This document shows, piece by piece, positions 35,875-45,653 of a DNA stretch of 64,000 bases. The DNA comes from Pseudomonas abieticivorans (GTDB lineage: Bacteria; Pseudomonadota; Gammaproteobacteria; Pseudomonadales; Pseudomonadaceae), in NCBI RefSeq assembly GCF_023509015.1, contig NZ_CP094975.1, positions 3,899,501-3,963,500 on the forward strand, written 5' to 3'. The stretch's first letter is position 1, and each line of letters opens with the position of its first letter. The position numbers were made by a program, and so were the translations under genes. The notes under the pieces were generated by a model. The model was given only the letters and a program-made list of their open reading frames with translations. It ran no database searches and had not been told where the DNA came from.

Positions 35875-36948
35875 ATGACTGATATGCGCCGTTGGGTCTG
35901 GCTGATTGCCGCCTTGGTTCTTTGTGTGTTCGTGTATTTCCTGCACCCGATCCTGTCACCTTTCCTGGTGGGCGTATTGCTGGCCTACCTGGGCGACCCA
36001 CTGGTCGATCGCCTGGAAAAGCTCGGCCTGTCACGCACCTTGGGCGTGGTCGTGGTGTTCGCGCTGTTCACGGCGATCCTGATGGTGGCCTTGCTGGTGC
36101 TGGTGCCGATGCTGGCCAAGCAAGTGGTGCGCCTGTATGAATTGGCACCGGTGATGCTCGACTGGCTGCAGCACACGGCCTTGCCTTGGGCGCAGTCCAA
36201 GCTGGGGCTGGCCGACGGGTTCTGGAAGTTCGACAAGATCAAGGCGGCCATCTCCGAGCACATGGGTCAGACCAGTGACGTGGTCGGCGTGGTGCTGTCC
36301 CAGGCCACGGCGTCGAGCCTGGCGCTGATCGGCTTTCTGGCCAACCTGGTGCTGGTGCCGGTGGTGAGCTTCTACCTGCTGCGTGACTGGGACCTGATGA
36401 TGGCCAAGATCCGCACGCTGCTGCCGCGTCAGAACGAAGACAAGATCGTCGGCCTTGCCAAGGAATGCCACGAAGTGCTCGGCGCGTTTGTGCGCGGGCA
36501 ACTGTTGGTGATGTTGGCGCTGGGTGTGATCTACGCTGCGGGGCTGATGCTGGTGGGTGTCGAATTCGGCCTGCTGATCGGCCTGCTGGCGGGGCTGGCG
36601 GCCATCGTGCCGTACATGGGCTTTGCCTTTGGCATCAGCGCGGCGATGATCACCGGGCTGTTCCAGTTTGGCGGCGAGCCTTACCACTTGATCGGCATTG
36701 CCGCCGTGTTCATGGTGGGCCAGGCCCTGGAAGGCATGGTGCTGACCCCGTTGCTGGTGGGCGACCGCATCGGCCTGCACCCGGTGGCGGTGATCTTCGC
36801 GATCCTGGCCGGCGGTGAGTTGTTTGGCTTTACCGGGGTGCTACTGGCCCTGCCGGTGGCAGCGGTGATCATGGTGTTGGTGCGCCATGTTCATGACTTG
36901 TATAAAGAGTCGGATATCTACAGCGGCCAGGAAGACCCCGATCTTTAA
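35875..36948 (+). CDS. AI-2E/PerM-family permease
   Basis: This is a 357-residue inner-membrane protein with about eight helices. LHPILSPFLVGVLLAYLGDP and VDRLEKLGLSRTLGVVVVF at the N-terminus, then LVPVVSFYLLRDWDLMMAKI and the C-terminal GDRIGLHPVAVIFAILAGGE, are PerM/TqsA-type. The family transports autoinducer-2, ions or unknown small molecules; no substrate can be assigned. It lies between the DUF2066 gene and hda, on the same strand, and may share their promoter. Confidence 0.9.
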   Translation: MTDMRRWVWLIAALVLCVFVYFLHPILSPFLVGVLLAYLGDPLVDRLEKLGLSRTLGVVVVFALFTAILMVALLVLVPMLAKQVVRLYELAPVMLDWLQHTALPWAQSKLGLADGFWKFDKIKAAISEHMGQTSDVVGVVLSQATASSLALIGFLANLVLVPVVSFYLLRDWDLMMAKIRTLLPRQNEDKIVGLAKECHEVLGAFVRGQLLVMLALGVIYAAGLMLVGVEFGLLIGLLAGLAAIVPYMGFAFGISAAMITGLFQFGGEPYHLIGIAAVFMVGQALEGMVLTPLLVGDRIGLHPVAVIFAILAGGELFGFTGVLLALPVAAVIMVLVRHVHDLYKESDIYSGQEDPDL

Positions 36949-36969
36949 CGCAAACCTTTGATTTTGCTT

Positions 36970-36998
36970 GAGGTCTGCCGCATTGTGCGGCTAACCTC
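36970..36998 (+). terminator. Strong hairpin between perM-like gene and hda
   Basis: GAGGT-CT-GCCGCA and its complement GTGCGGC-TA-ACCTC give a long stem with one internal mismatch and a tiny loop. No T run follows, so it may be a processing or stabilising structure more than a terminator. Confidence 0.45.
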
Positions 36999-37064
36999 AC
37001 GGGTATAGACTTTGCACACTTCTCAAAGAGGCCCTTTACGGTTCGTCAGGATCGTTCAGCCAGC

Positions 37065-37769
37065 ATGAAACCGATTCAGCTGCCCCTGGGTGTGCGTCTG
37101 CGTGATGACGCCACCTTCATCAATTACTATCCAGGCGCCAATGCCGCTGCACTCGGCTATGTCGAGCGGCTGTGCGAAGCCGACGCCGGGTGGACCGAAA
37201 GCCTGATTTATTTGTGGGGCAAGCAGGGCGTGGGGCGTACGCACCTGCTGCAGGCCGCGTGCCTGCGTTTCGAACAGATGGGGCAACCGGCGGTGTACCT
37301 GCCGCTGGCGCAATTGATGGACCGTGGCATCGAACTGTTTGATTACCTGGCGCAATACGAGTTGGTGTGCCTGGACGACCTGCAGGCCATCGCTGGCAAG
37401 CCGGAGTGGGAGGAAGCGCTATTCCACCTGTTCAACCGCCTGCGTGACAGCGGCCGGCGCTTGCTGATCGCCGCATCGCATTCGCCGCGCGAACTGGCCA
37501 TCAAGCTGCCGGACCTCAAGTCACGGTTGACCATGGCGCTGATTTTCCAGATGCGCCCGCTGTCGGACGAAGACAAGCTGCGCGCGCTGCAGTTGCGCGC
37601 CTCGCGTCGCGGCCTGCAATTGTCGGACGAAGTGGGGCATTTCATCCTCACGCGCGGTACTCGCAGCATGAGTGCCTTGTTCGATCTCTTGGAGCGTTTG
37701 GACCAGGCTTCGCTGCAGGCGCAACGCAAGCTGACGATCCCTTTCCTGAAGGAAACGCTGGGCTGGTAG
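37065..37769 (+). CDS. hda: DnaA regulatory inactivator Hda
   Basis: This is a 234-residue AAA+ protein that, with the DNA-loaded sliding clamp, stimulates ATP hydrolysis by DnaA and prevents over-initiation. The clamp-binding motif QLPLGVRL is at residues 4-11. The Walker A-like GKQGVGRTHLLQA is near 50-60, and Walker B is in LVCLDDLQAI. The sensor and arginine-finger region is in SHSPRELAIKLPDLKSRL. ATG 37065 gives the usual length; the Shine-Dalgarno is weak. Confidence 0.95.
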   Translation: MKPIQLPLGVRLRDDATFINYYPGANAAALGYVERLCEADAGWTESLIYLWGKQGVGRTHLLQAACLRFEQMGQPAVYLPLAQLMDRGIELFDYLAQYELVCLDDLQAIAGKPEWEEALFHLFNRLRDSGRRLLIAASHSPRELAIKLPDLKSRLTMALIFQMRPLSDEDKLRALQLRASRRGLQLSDEVGHFILTRGTRSMSALFDLLERLDQASLQAQRKLTIPFLKETLGW

Positions 37770-37977
37770 GGCGTTTTTTCGAAATCTTTACGTAAAATTC
37801 TATCGACAGTCGGCCCTGCGCAGGCGGTGGATCCAGCGCGCAGGTGTCTATCTCGGGTGTAGTGCGTTAGATGTTTGGGCGAAACCGATAAGTCACATTT
37901 TATTCGATTGAATTTGCAAATGAGGTCGATAGAAGGCATAGTCGCTCCTTCTTAAATATTCAGACACGGTCGTGCCC

Positions 37978-38607
37978 ATGCTAAAGCGCTTCGCACCCCT
38001 CGTGCCCCTCGCACTCGTCACCCTGCTTTTTGGCTGCGCGGCCCACTCGCCAGTTTCGCAGCAGCAGGCTCTGAACCCGGTTACTCCCCAGTCCCAAGCC
38101 CAGGCCAAGGCCGGCGCCAGCTTCCAAGAGGAAGAACTGGCGACTGAAGACGAAATCAACGAATTCTCCGACAGCAAGCCTTACCAGCTGCCTGTATTGG
38201 CCGACAGCATCCTTGAACGTGGCAAGTCCCTGATCGGTACCCGTTACCGTTTCGGCGGTACCACCGAATCGGGCTTCGACTGCAGCGGTTTCATCGGCTA
38301 TCTGTTCCGCGAAGAAGCGGGCATGACCTTGCCACGCTCCACTCGCGAAATGATCAACGTAAAAGCCCCGCTGGTAGCACGCAACAACCTCAAGCCCGGT
38401 GACCTGCTGTTCTTCAGCACCCGTGGCCGCGGACGTGTCAGCCATGCCGGGATTTACCTGGGCGATGACCAGTTCATCCACTCCAGCAGCAAACGCAGCG
38501 GTGGCGTGCGCATCGATAGCCTCGATGACACCTACTGGAGCAAGACCTTCATCGAGGCCAAGCGGGCCTTGGCCATGGCGCCAACCACCGTGATCTCGCG
38601 CAAGTAA
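37978..38607 (+). CDS. NlpC/P60-family lipoprotein endopeptidase
   Basis: This is a 209-residue protein starting at ATG 37978 (a GTG six bases earlier is in frame). The lipobox LLFGC puts the lipidated Cys at residue 20. A low-complexity linker (about 22-65) is followed by a C40 peptidase domain. The catalytic Cys102 is in SGFDCSGFIGY, His156 in VSHAGIYLG and His168 in DQFIHSS. Such enzymes cut peptide cross-links of peptidoglycan and are usually anchored in the outer membrane. A paralogue follows immediately. Confidence 0.9.
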   Translation: MLKRFAPLVPLALVTLLFGCAAHSPVSQQQALNPVTPQSQAQAKAGASFQEEELATEDEINEFSDSKPYQLPVLADSILERGKSLIGTRYRFGGTTESGFDCSGFIGYLFREEAGMTLPRSTREMINVKAPLVARNNLKPGDLLFFSTRGRGRVSHAGIYLGDDQFIHSSSKRSGGVRIDSLDDTYWSKTFIEAKRALAMAPTTVISRK

Positions 38608-38629
38608 GGCAAAAAACAGGCGGTAAAAC

Positions 38630-38661
38630 CACGGCGACCGGTGTAAAAACCTGTCGCCGTG
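38630..38661 (+). terminator. Hairpin after the first NlpC gene
   Basis: CACGGCGAC and GTCGCCGTG form a perfect 9-bp stem around a 14-base loop, followed by TGTGTTTCT. It may end the first lipoprotein's transcript before the second gene. Confidence 0.45.
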
Positions 38662-38720
38662 TGTGTTTCTGGAATAACAAGCTAGTCTTCAACGGCAGTT
38701 GAATCAGGATGGTTCTGCAT

Positions 38721-39261
38721 ATGTCGCGTCTGTTTCGCATTGTTCCGGTTCTATGCGCGGCACTGCTCGGTGCCTGCGCCAGCCACACGCCCCCGCCTAA
38801 CCGGCAGGTGGTGCCGCAACCTTTCCCTGTCGTCGACCAGGCGCCGGCGTCGCCCATGGCTGATGACGTGCTGATACGTGCGATCGGCTTGGTCGGCACG
38901 CCCTATCGCTGGGGCGGCAACACGCCGGACTCAGGCTTTGATTGCAGCGGCTTGATTGGCTACGTCTATCGGGATGCGGCCGGTATCAGCCTGCCACGCT
39001 CCACTCGCGAGATGATCAGCATGCGCGCTCCCTGATGTAAATCAGAACGCGCTGCAATCGGGCGATTTGATCTTCTTTGCCACCGGTGGCGGCTCGCAGG
39101 TGAGCCACGCAGGCATCTACGTGGGCGAGGGGCGATTCGTGCACGCACCGGCCACGGGCGGGACGGTGCGGCTGGATTACCTGAACAAGCCGTATTGGCA
39201 GAAGGCTTACCTGAACGCCAAGCGGGTGTTACAGCCGGAGCATTTGGCACATAACCCTTAG
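38721..39261 (+). pseudogene. Second NlpC/P60 lipoprotein gene with a +1 frameshift
   Basis: The N-terminal frame (ATG 38721, or 38709) encodes a lipoprotein signal with lipobox LLGAC and an NlpC/P60 domain up to STREMISMRAP, then hits TGA at 39033-39035. The next frame continues the same protein without a gap: DVNQNALQSGDLIFFATGGG and later VSHAGIYVGEGRFVHAP. One surplus T at 39033 (CCC-T-GATGTA) explains the break; corrected, the protein is about 179 residues with Cys in FDCSGLIGY and His in SHAGIY. As written, the product lacks the catalytic His residues and would be inactive. It is a tandem paralogue of the gene at 37978. CCC TGA is also a known type of +1 slippery site, so programmed frameshifting is an outside possibility. 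Confidence 0.85.
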
Positions 39262-39290
39262 TTTTGGGGTTAGGGCCGCTGCGCACTGGC

Positions 39291-40605
39291 TTACTTGGCC
39301 GCCGTCACTCGCCACACCTTGTTTCCCACATCATCGGCCACCAGCACTCCGCCTTTATGGTCGCTGGTGATGCCCACTGGCCGCCCCATGGCCTCTTCCT
39401 TGTCATCCAGGAAACCGGTCAGGAAATCGACCGGCTGCCCGGTCGGACGACCGGCAGTGAAGGGCACGAAGATCACTTTGTAGCCACTGTGCGGTTTGCG
39501 GTTCCAGGAGCCGTGCTGGCTGACGAAGGCGCCGTGGTTGAACGGTGCCGGCAACCCGTCGGCCTCGGCGAAGGTCATGCCGATGGACGCGGTGTGCGGG
39601 CCTACGGCGTAGTCCGGAGCGATGGCCTTGGCGACCATTTCCGGGTTCTGCGGGGAAACCCGGGCATCCACGTGCTGGCCGTAGTAGCTGAAGGGCCAAC
39701 CGTAGAAGGCGCCATCCTTGACCGAGGTGATGTAGTCGGGCACCAGGTCGCTGCCAATTTCGTCACGCTCGTTCACCGACGTCCACAATTGCCCGCTGGT
39801 GGGCTCCCAGCCCATGCCGTTGGGGTTGCGCAGGCCGGAGGCGAAGATGCGGTGCTGGCCGGTGGCCGGGTCCACCTCCCAGATGGCCGCGCGGCCTTTC
39901 TCGGCGTCCAGGCCGTTTTCGCCGACGTTGCTGTTGGAGCCCACGGTGACGTAGAGCTTTTTGCCGTCGGGGCTGGCGATGACGTTTTTGGTCCAGTGGT
40001 GGTTGAGGGTGCCGCCTGGCAAGTCGACCACTTTGGTGCCGGTGCCACTGATGGCGGTCATGCCCGGCTCGTAGTGGAAGCGCAGCAGCGCATCGGTGTC
40101 GGCCACGTACAGGTCGTTGCCGACCAGGGTCATGCCGAACGGTGAGTTGAGATTGGTCAGGAACACCGTGCGGGTTTCTGCCACGCCATCACCGTCCTTG
40201 TCCCGTAGCAAGGTGATGCGGTTGGCACTGGGTACGCCGGCGCCCGCTTTGCCCATCACGGTCTTCATCACCCAGCCCTTGATGCCCTTGCTGTCGTCGG
40301 GCTTGGGCGGGGCGTTGGTTTCCGCCACCAGCACGTCGCCGTTAGGCAGTACGTACAGCCAGCGTGGGTGGTCGAGGTTTTCCGCGAACGCGTCCACTTG
40401 GGTGCCTTGCGCAGCCTGGGGTTTCTCGCCTTGAGGCCAGCCAACGGCGTTGGCGATGTTGACGGTGGGGATCAGGGTTTTGTTCGGTGCCGGCAGCTGC
40501 GGTGAGGGGCCGGTGCCGTCGGAAACTTTACAGCGTGGAGGATTCCCCGCAGGCGCCAAGCGCGACGGTGGTGAGGATGACGAGGGCCAGGCGGGTCTTG
40601 TGCAT
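39291..40605 (-). pseudogene. PQQ-type sugar (sorbosone) dehydrogenase lipoprotein gene with a +1 frameshift
   Basis: The main frame encodes a six-bladed beta-propeller of the PQQ-dependent glucose/sorbosone dehydrogenase family: [73 protein letters not shown] and a C-terminal [16 protein letters not shown]. Its natural start is in another frame. From ATG 40605 the sequence reads a lipoprotein signal with lipobox ALGAC (Cys19) and then GESSTL, followed by a TAA. One surplus base at about 40530 (A on the plus strand) restores continuity to [15 protein letters not shown]. Corrected, the product is about 437 residues and exported. As written, only a 25-residue peptide would be made from the true start. 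Confidence 0.8.
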
Positions 40606-40850
40606 AGCGGGTGCTCCCGGGTGCGCATTGGGGTTATGTAGAGTAGAGACGTGTCGCAGCTCGGAGGTTCAAGCCAATTTCCTGCCTGCTCTGATCTGCT
40701 CTTGATCTTGATTGTGTGCCCCATCAAGCGCCCGGGCCGTCATCCGCTTGAGCGACGCCGGAGGGAGGAGGCCACTTCACCTTTGCGGTCTTACAGAGCG
40801 CCTTTAATTGACGCTCCACCCCCAACCCTCTACCCTTCGCGGGTTGTTCC
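40606..40850. other. Upstream region of the cobalamin riboswitch
   Basis: About 245 bases between the divergent sugar dehydrogenase gene and the riboswitch. They must contain the operon promoter, but I see no convincing -35/-10 pair. Short frames on both strands (40651-40863, 40724-40909) lack ribosome sites and are not called. Confidence 0.4.
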
Positions 40851-41045
40851 AGGTGCCTTGTAGCGTTGAAGCTGGCAGGGTGAAACAGGGAAGCCGGTGA
40901 GCCTGCCATGCAGATGATCCCGGCGCTGCCCCCGCAACGGTAAATGAGTCAATACCGCGCATTGCGCCACTGGGCCAGGATGGTTCCGGGAAGGCGCGCG
41001 GTCTGGGTGTGTGTGCCCCGCTCATGAGCCCGGAGACCGGCCTGG
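40851..41045 (+). promoter_or_regulatory. Adenosylcobalamin riboswitch
   Basis: The leader begins AGGTGCC, continues with GGGTGAAACAGGGAAGCCGGTG and contains the nearly invariant GCTGCCCCCGCAACGGTAA (about 40926-40944), then ends with the pairing region around GATGGTTCCGGGAAGGCGC and GAGCCCGGAGACCGGCC. This is the cobalamin class riboswitch. It precedes cobO by about 150 bases. Binding of adenosylcobalamin should lower expression of the operon, by masking the start or by termination; I cannot tell which. Confidence 0.92.
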
Positions 41046-41198
41046 GACATTCGATGGCATCACGTTGGCATTGCCCGTGGGCCTTTTCAATTCTTCTGTC
41101 GCGCGGGTGAGAGCGGCATTGACGATTGTGCGCTGCACCCGGCCGGGTAGCGGTGTCTCGTCGATGCCCCCTGCGCGCAGGTGTAGCGGAGCGCTGCG

Positions 41199-41810
41199 AT
41201 GAGTGAATCCCAGGAACGTGACGAGCGCCATGTGGCGCGCATGTTGCGCAAGAAAGCCATAATCGATGAACGCATCGCCAACTCGCCCAACGAGTGCGGG
41301 CTGATGCTGGTGCTCACCGGCAACGGCAAGGGTAAAAGCAGCTCGGCCTTCGGCATGCTGGCCAGGGCCATGGGCCATGGCCTACAGTGCGGCGTGGTGC
41401 AGTTTATCAAGGGCCGCAACAGCACCGGCGAAGAGCTGTTTTTCCGCCGCTTCCCCGAGCAGGTCAGCTACCACGTGATGGGTGAAGGCTTTACTTGGGA
41501 AACCCAGGATCGCCAACGCGACATCGCCGCCGCGCAGGCGGCCTGGGAAGTGTCATGCCAGCTGTTGCGCGACCCGAGCATCGGCTTGGTGATCCTCGAC
41601 GAACTGAACATCGCCCTCAAACACGGCTACCTGGACCTTGACCAGGTGCTGGCCGATTTGCAGGCGCGCCCGCCGATGCAACACGTGATTGTCACGGGGC
41701 GCGGGGCCAAGCCTGAAATGATCGAGCTGGCCGATACCGTGACCGAGATGGGCATGCTCAAGCACGCCTTCCAGGCCGGTATTCGTGCCCAGAAAGGGAT
41801 CGAGCTGTGA
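41199..41810 (+). CDS. cobO: Cob(I)yrinic acid a,c-diamide adenosyltransferase
   Basis: This is a 203-residue enzyme that attaches the 5'-deoxyadenosyl group to the reduced cobalt. GGAG precedes ATG 41199 by seven bases. The P-loop is GNGKGKSS (41-48), followed by VVQFIKGRNSTGEELFFRRF and DELNIALKHGYLDLDQV, all typical of CobO/BtuR/CobA. It is the first gene after the riboswitch. Its TGA overlaps the GTG of cobB. Confidence 0.97.
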   Translation: MSESQERDERHVARMLRKKAIIDERIANSPNECGLMLVLTGNGKGKSSSAFGMLARAMGHGLQCGVVQFIKGRNSTGEELFFRRFPEQVSYHVMGEGFTWETQDRQRDIAAAQAAWEVSCQLLRDPSIGLVILDELNIALKHGYLDLDQVLADLQARPPMQHVIVTGRGAKPEMIELADTVTEMGMLKHAFQAGIRAQKGIEL

Positions 41811-43120
41811 GTGATGCGCGACATTGCCCGGCGGTGCTGATTGCCGCACCGGCGTCTGGCCAGGGCAAGACCACCGTCACCGCGGCGCTGGCCCGTTTGC
41901 ATCGCAACCAGGGCCGCAATGTACGCGTGTTCAAGTGCGGCCCAGACTTCCTCGACCCCATGATTTTGGAACGTGCCAGCGGCCACCCGGTGTATCAGCT
42001 GGACCTGTGGATGGTGGGCGCCGAGGAAAGCCGTCGGTTGCTGTGGGAGGCGGCCGGCGAGGCCGACCTGATCCTGATCGAAGGGGTGATGGGGCTGTTT
42101 GACGGCACGCCGTCCAGCGCCGACCTGGCGCGCCACTTTGGCGTGCCCGTGTTGGGCGTGATCGACGGCACCGCCATGGCCCAGACGTTTGGCGCGCTGG
42201 CCCTGGGGCTGGCGCGCTACCAGCCAGACCTGCCGTTTGCCGGCGTGCTGGCCAACCGCGTCGGCACCCTGCGCCACGCGCAACTGTTGGAAGGCAGCCT
42301 GACTGAAGGCTTGCGCTGGTACGGCGCGTTGTCGCGCGAGACGGGTATCGAACTGCCCAGCCGCCACTTGGGCCTGGTGCAGGCCAGCGAACTGAATGAC
42401 CTGGACGTACGCCTGGATGCCGCGGCGGCGGCGTTGGCCGAGAGCTGCGAAGTGGCCTTGCCGCCGGCCGTGACTTTCGCCGCGCCGACCGTGGTGCCGG
42501 CCGAGCCATTGTTGGCCGGCGTGCGCATTGCCATTGCCCGCGACGAAGCCTTCGCCTTTACCTACGGCGCCAGTCTCGACCTCTTGGCCGCGATGGGCGC
42601 GCACCTATCATTCTTCTCGCCGATCCACGACCGCGAACTGCCGCCCTGTGACAGCCTGTACCTGCCCGGTGGTTACCCGGAACTGCACCACGCCGTGCTG
42701 GCGGCCAACACGCCGATGCTGGCGGCCATCCGCGCTCACCATCAGGCCGGCAAACCTTTATTGGCCGAATGTGGTGGCATGCTCTACTTGCTGGATGCGC
42801 TGACCGACGTCGACGGCCAGCGCGCCGAACTGCTGGGGTTGCTGACCGGTGAAGCGGTGATGCAGAAACGCCTGGCGGCCCTGGCCTTGCAGAGCGTGGT
42901 GTTGCCGGAAGGCTTGCTGCGGGGGCACACCTACCATCACTCGCTGACCGCCACCAGCCTGGAGCCGATCGCCCGTGGCGTCAGCCCCAATGGCGGTCGC
43001 GGCGCAGAAGCGGTGTACCGCGATGGGCGCCTGACGGCGTCGTACGTGCACTTCTATTTCCCGTCCAACCCGGCGGCCATCGCGCGCTTGCTGGCGCCCA
43101 CGAGCACCCTTGATGACTGA
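41807..43120 (+). CDS. cobB: Cobyrinate a,c-diamide synthase
   Basis: This is a 437-residue glutamine amidotransferase that amidates the a and c carboxylates of cobyrinate. Translation starts at GTG 41807 (AGGGA eight bases upstream). The N-terminal P-loop domain has APASGQGKTTVTAAL (from residue 14) and the CGPDFLDPMI metal-site region. The C-terminal glutaminase has CDSLYLPGGYPELH and ECGGMLYLLDAL with the nucleophilic Cys. It overlaps cobO by four bases and bluB by eight. Confidence 0.97.
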   Translation: MSDARHCPAVLIAAPASGQGKTTVTAALARLHRNQGRNVRVFKCGPDFLDPMILERASGHPVYQLDLWMVGAEESRRLLWEAAGEADLILIEGVMGLFDGTPSSADLARHFGVPVLGVIDGTAMAQTFGALALGLARYQPDLPFAGVLANRVGTLRHAQLLEGSLTEGLRWYGALSRETGIELPSRHLGLVQASELNDLDVRLDAAAAALAESCEVALPPAVTFAAPTVVPAEPLLAGVRIAIARDEAFAFTYGASLDLLAAMGAHLSFFSPIHDRELPPCDSLYLPGGYPELHHAVLAANTPMLAAIRAHHQAGKPLLAECGGMLYLLDALTDVDGQRAELLGLLTGEAVMQKRLAALALQSVVLPEGLLRGHTYHHSLTATSLEPIARGVSPNGGRGAEAVYRDGRLTASYVHFYFPSNPAAIARLLAPTSTLDD

Positions 43121-43763
43121 CCAGGCTTACAGCGAGGCCGAGCGCGCGGCCCTTTACCGGGTGATCAGCGAGCGCCGTGACATGCGCCACTTTATAGGTG
43201 GCAGCGTGGCCCCTGAGCTGCTCGCGCGCCTGCTGGAGGCCGCGCATCACGCGCCCAGTGTCGGGTTAATGCAGCCCTGGCGTTTTATCCGCATCAGCGA
43301 CCGTGACTTGCGCGGCAAAATCCAGGGGTTGGTGGAGGAGGAGCGAGTACGCACCGCCGAGGCCCTGGGTGAGCGCTCCGACGAATTCATGAAGCTCAAG
43401 GTCGAAGGCATCAACGACTGCGCCGAGGTGCTGGTCGCCGCCTTGATGGATGATCGCGAGCGACATATTTTTGGTCGGCGCACCTTGCCGGAAATGGACA
43501 TGGCCTCGCTGTCCTGTGCCATCCAGAACCTCTGGCTTGCGGCCCGCGCCGAGGGCCTGGGCATGGGCTGGGTGTCGCTGTTCGAGCCGCAGGCCCTGGC
43601 CGATCTGCTGGGTTTGCCCGCAGGGGCCAAGCCGTTGGCGGTGTTGTGCCTGGGGCCGGTTGCAGAGTTCTACCCGGCACCCATGCTGGTGCTGGAGGGC
43701 TGGGCCACCGAGCGGCCGCTCAGTGAATTGCTGTACGAGAACCAGTGGGGGGTTAAGCCGTGA
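43113..43763 (+). CDS. bluB: 5,6-dimethylbenzimidazole synthase
   Basis: This is a 216-residue nitroreductase-fold enzyme that cleaves reduced FMN with oxygen to make the lower ligand of B12. ATG 43113 lies inside the end of cob[34 protein letters not shown] and [18 protein letters not shown] are characteristic of BluB. Its presence shows that the organism makes dimethylbenzimidazole aerobically. The gene overlaps cobD by four bases. Confidence 0.95.
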   Translation: MTDQAYSEAERAALYRVISERRDMRHFIGGSVAPELLARLLEAAHHAPSVGLMQPWRFIRISDRDLRGKIQGLVEEERVRTAEALGERSDEFMKLKVEGINDCAEVLVAALMDDRERHIFGRRTLPEMDMASLSCAIQNLWLAARAEGLGMGWVSLFEPQALADLLGLPAGAKPLAVLCLGPVAEFYPAPMLVLEGWATERPLSELLYENQWGVKP

Positions 43764-44668
43764 GCGTGGCGTTACTGACTGTCGCCGGCGTGGCGCTGGA
43801 TGCCCTGTTCGGCGAGCCCCAGCGGCGTCATCCGTTGGTGGCCTTCGGGCGCCTGGCCAATCGCCTGGAAAAGCGCTTCAACACCGATGGTCGCGGCTGG
43901 CGCAGCCATGGCGTCACGGCTTGGGTGCTGGCGGTGGTCCCATTGACCCTGTTGGTCACGTTGCTGTCGTGGCTGCCGTATATCGATTGGCTGGTGGACA
44001 TGCTCGCGCTGTATTGTGCACTGGGCCTGCGCAGCCTGGGCGAGCACGTGGAGCCGGTGGCCCAGGCATTGCGCGGTGGCGACCTGGCCGAGGCGCGCAA
44101 GCGTGTCGGTTACCTGGTCAGCCGCCAGACCGACGAGCTGGGTGCCACCGCCGTGGCCCGCGCTGCCACCGAGTCGGTGCTGGAAAACGGCAGTGACGCG
44201 GTGTTCGCGGCGATCTTCTGGTTTGCCGTGGCTGGCGCACCCGGCGTGGTGCTCTACCGCCTGAGCAACACCCTGGACGCCATGTGGGGCTACCGCAACG
44301 AGCGCTTCGAGCGCTTTGGCTGGGCGGCCGCGCGTATCGACGACGTGCTCAATTACATCCCCGCAAGGTTGGTAGCCCTGACCTACGCGCTGCTGGGCAA
44401 AACCCGCCTGGCCCTGCAATGCTGGCGCCAGCAAGCCCCGGCCTGGGACAGCCCCAACGCCGGCCCGGTGATGGCGGCCGGTGCCGGTGCCTTGGGCGTG
44501 GAGCTGGGCGGCCCGGCGATCTACCACGGCGAGTTGCACCAGCGGGCCAGCCTGGGCGAAGGCCCGGCGGCCGACGCCGGCTCCATCGACCGTGGCTGGC
44601 AATTGGTGCAGCGCGGCGTATGGTTGTGGCTGTTGATTCTGTGTGTGGGAACTGAATTTTATGCTTGA
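43760..44668 (+). CDS. cobD: Adenosylcobinamide-phosphate synthase (CobD/CbiB)
   Basis: This is a 302-residue membrane enzyme that links the aminopropanol arm to adenosylcobyric acid. It starts at GTG 43760 within the bluB stop. [20 protein letters not shown] at the N-terminus, then [40 protein letters not shown] and the four to five hydrophobic helices are family hallmarks. Its stop lies inside cobC. Confidence 0.96.
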   Translation: MSVALLTVAGVALDALFGEPQRRHPLVAFGRLANRLEKRFNTDGRGWRSHGVTAWVLAVVPLTLLVTLLSWLPYIDWLVDMLALYCALGLRSLGEHVEPVAQALRGGDLAEARKRVGYLVSRQTDELGATAVARAATESVLENGSDAVFAAIFWFAVAGAPGVVLYRLSNTLDAMWGYRNERFERFGWAAARIDDVLNYIPARLVALTYALLGKTRLALQCWRQQAPAWDSPNAGPVMAAGAGALGVELGGPAIYHGELHQRASLGEGPAADAGSIDRGWQLVQRGVWLWLLILCVGTEFYA

Positions 44669-45653
44669 ACACGGTGGCCGCCTGCGCCTTGCCGCGCAGC
44701 AGTACGGTATTGCCGAAGCCGATTGGCTGGACCTTTCCAGTGGCATCGCGCCCTGGTCTTTTCCGATCCCGGCGATCCCTGATCGCGCCTGGGCACGCCT
44801 GCCGGAAACCGACGACGGCCTTGAACAGGCCGCTTGCGTCTATTACGGGGCGCCACGGGTATTGCCGGTGCCGGGCTCGCAGTGCGCGATCCAGCTGCTG
44901 CCGCGCCTGCGCCGTGGTGGCAAGATCGGCGTGCTCTCGCCGTGCTACGCCGAGCATGCCGAGGCTTGGCGCCGGGCGGGCCACGTGGTGCGCGAGATCA
45001 ATGAAAGCGAGGTGGATTTCTTTCTCGACAGCCTCGACGTGCTGGTGCTGGTGAACCCCAACAACCCGACCGGCCGCCACCTGCCGCCCGAGCGCATGCT
45101 GGAGTGGCACGCGCGGCTGGCCCAGCGCGGTGGCTGGCTGGTGGTGGACGAAGCATTCATGGACAACACCCAGGACCAAAGCCTGGCTGCCCACACCGAG
45201 CGGGTCGGGCTGATCGTGCTGCGTTCGTTCGGCAAGTTTTTCGGCCTGGCCGGGGTGCGCCTGGGGTTTGTGCTGGCCGAGCGCAAATTGCTGCAATTGC
45301 TCGCCGAGCAAGTAGGCCCATGGGCCGTCAGTGGCCCGACCCGGGTGCTGGGCCAGGCGTGCCTGCAGGACGTGGCCGAACAGCAGCGAATGATCGAGCG
45401 CTGCGCCTTGGCCAGCACGCGCCTGGCGGCGTTGCTTGGCCGTTTCGGCCTGGGGCCCCAAGGCGGCTGCGCGCTGTTCCAGTGGTCGGTGACTGAGCGC
45501 GCCGAAGCACTGCACGACTACATGGCTCGGCGCGGCATTCTGTTGCGCCTGTTCGTGGCCAGCAGCAGCCTGCGTTTCGGCCTGCCGCACACGGCCGGCG
45601 ACTGGCAGCGCCTGGAGCAGGCTTTTAGCGAATATCGCAAGGAATACCCATGA
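44661..45653 (+). CDS. cobC: Threonine-phosphate decarboxylase-like aminotransferase (CobC)
   Basis: This is a 330-residue PLP protein that supplies (R)-1-amino-2-propanol phosphate or otherwise assists CobD. ATG 44661 overlaps the cobD end; GGGAA lies nine bases upstream. [43 protein letters not shown] and the PLP-lysine segment [17 protein letters not shown] follow the class I/II aminotransferase fold. It is followed by cobQ with a four-base overlap. Confidence 0.94.
   Translation: MLEHGGRLRLAAQQYGIAEADWLDLSSGIAPWSFPIPAIPDRAWARLPETDDGLEQAACVYYGAPRVLPVPGSQCAIQLLPRLRRGGKIGVLSPCYAEHAEAWRRAGHVVREINESEVDFFLDSLDVLVLVNPNNPTGRHLPPERMLEWHARLAQRGGWLVVDEAFMDNTQDQSLAAHTERVGLIVLRSFGKFFGLAGVRLGFVLAERKLLQLLAEQVGPWAVSGPTRVLGQACLQDVAEQQRMIERCALASTRLAALLGRFGLGPQGGCALFQWSVTERAEALHDYMARRGILLRLFVASSSLRFGLPHTAGDWQRLEQAFSEYRKEYP

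Noticed and set aside
41011..41202. 63-codon frame overlapping the riboswitch 3' end and the cobO leader
   Set aside because: Starts inside the aptamer structure, lacks a ribosome site and has no recognisable protein text.
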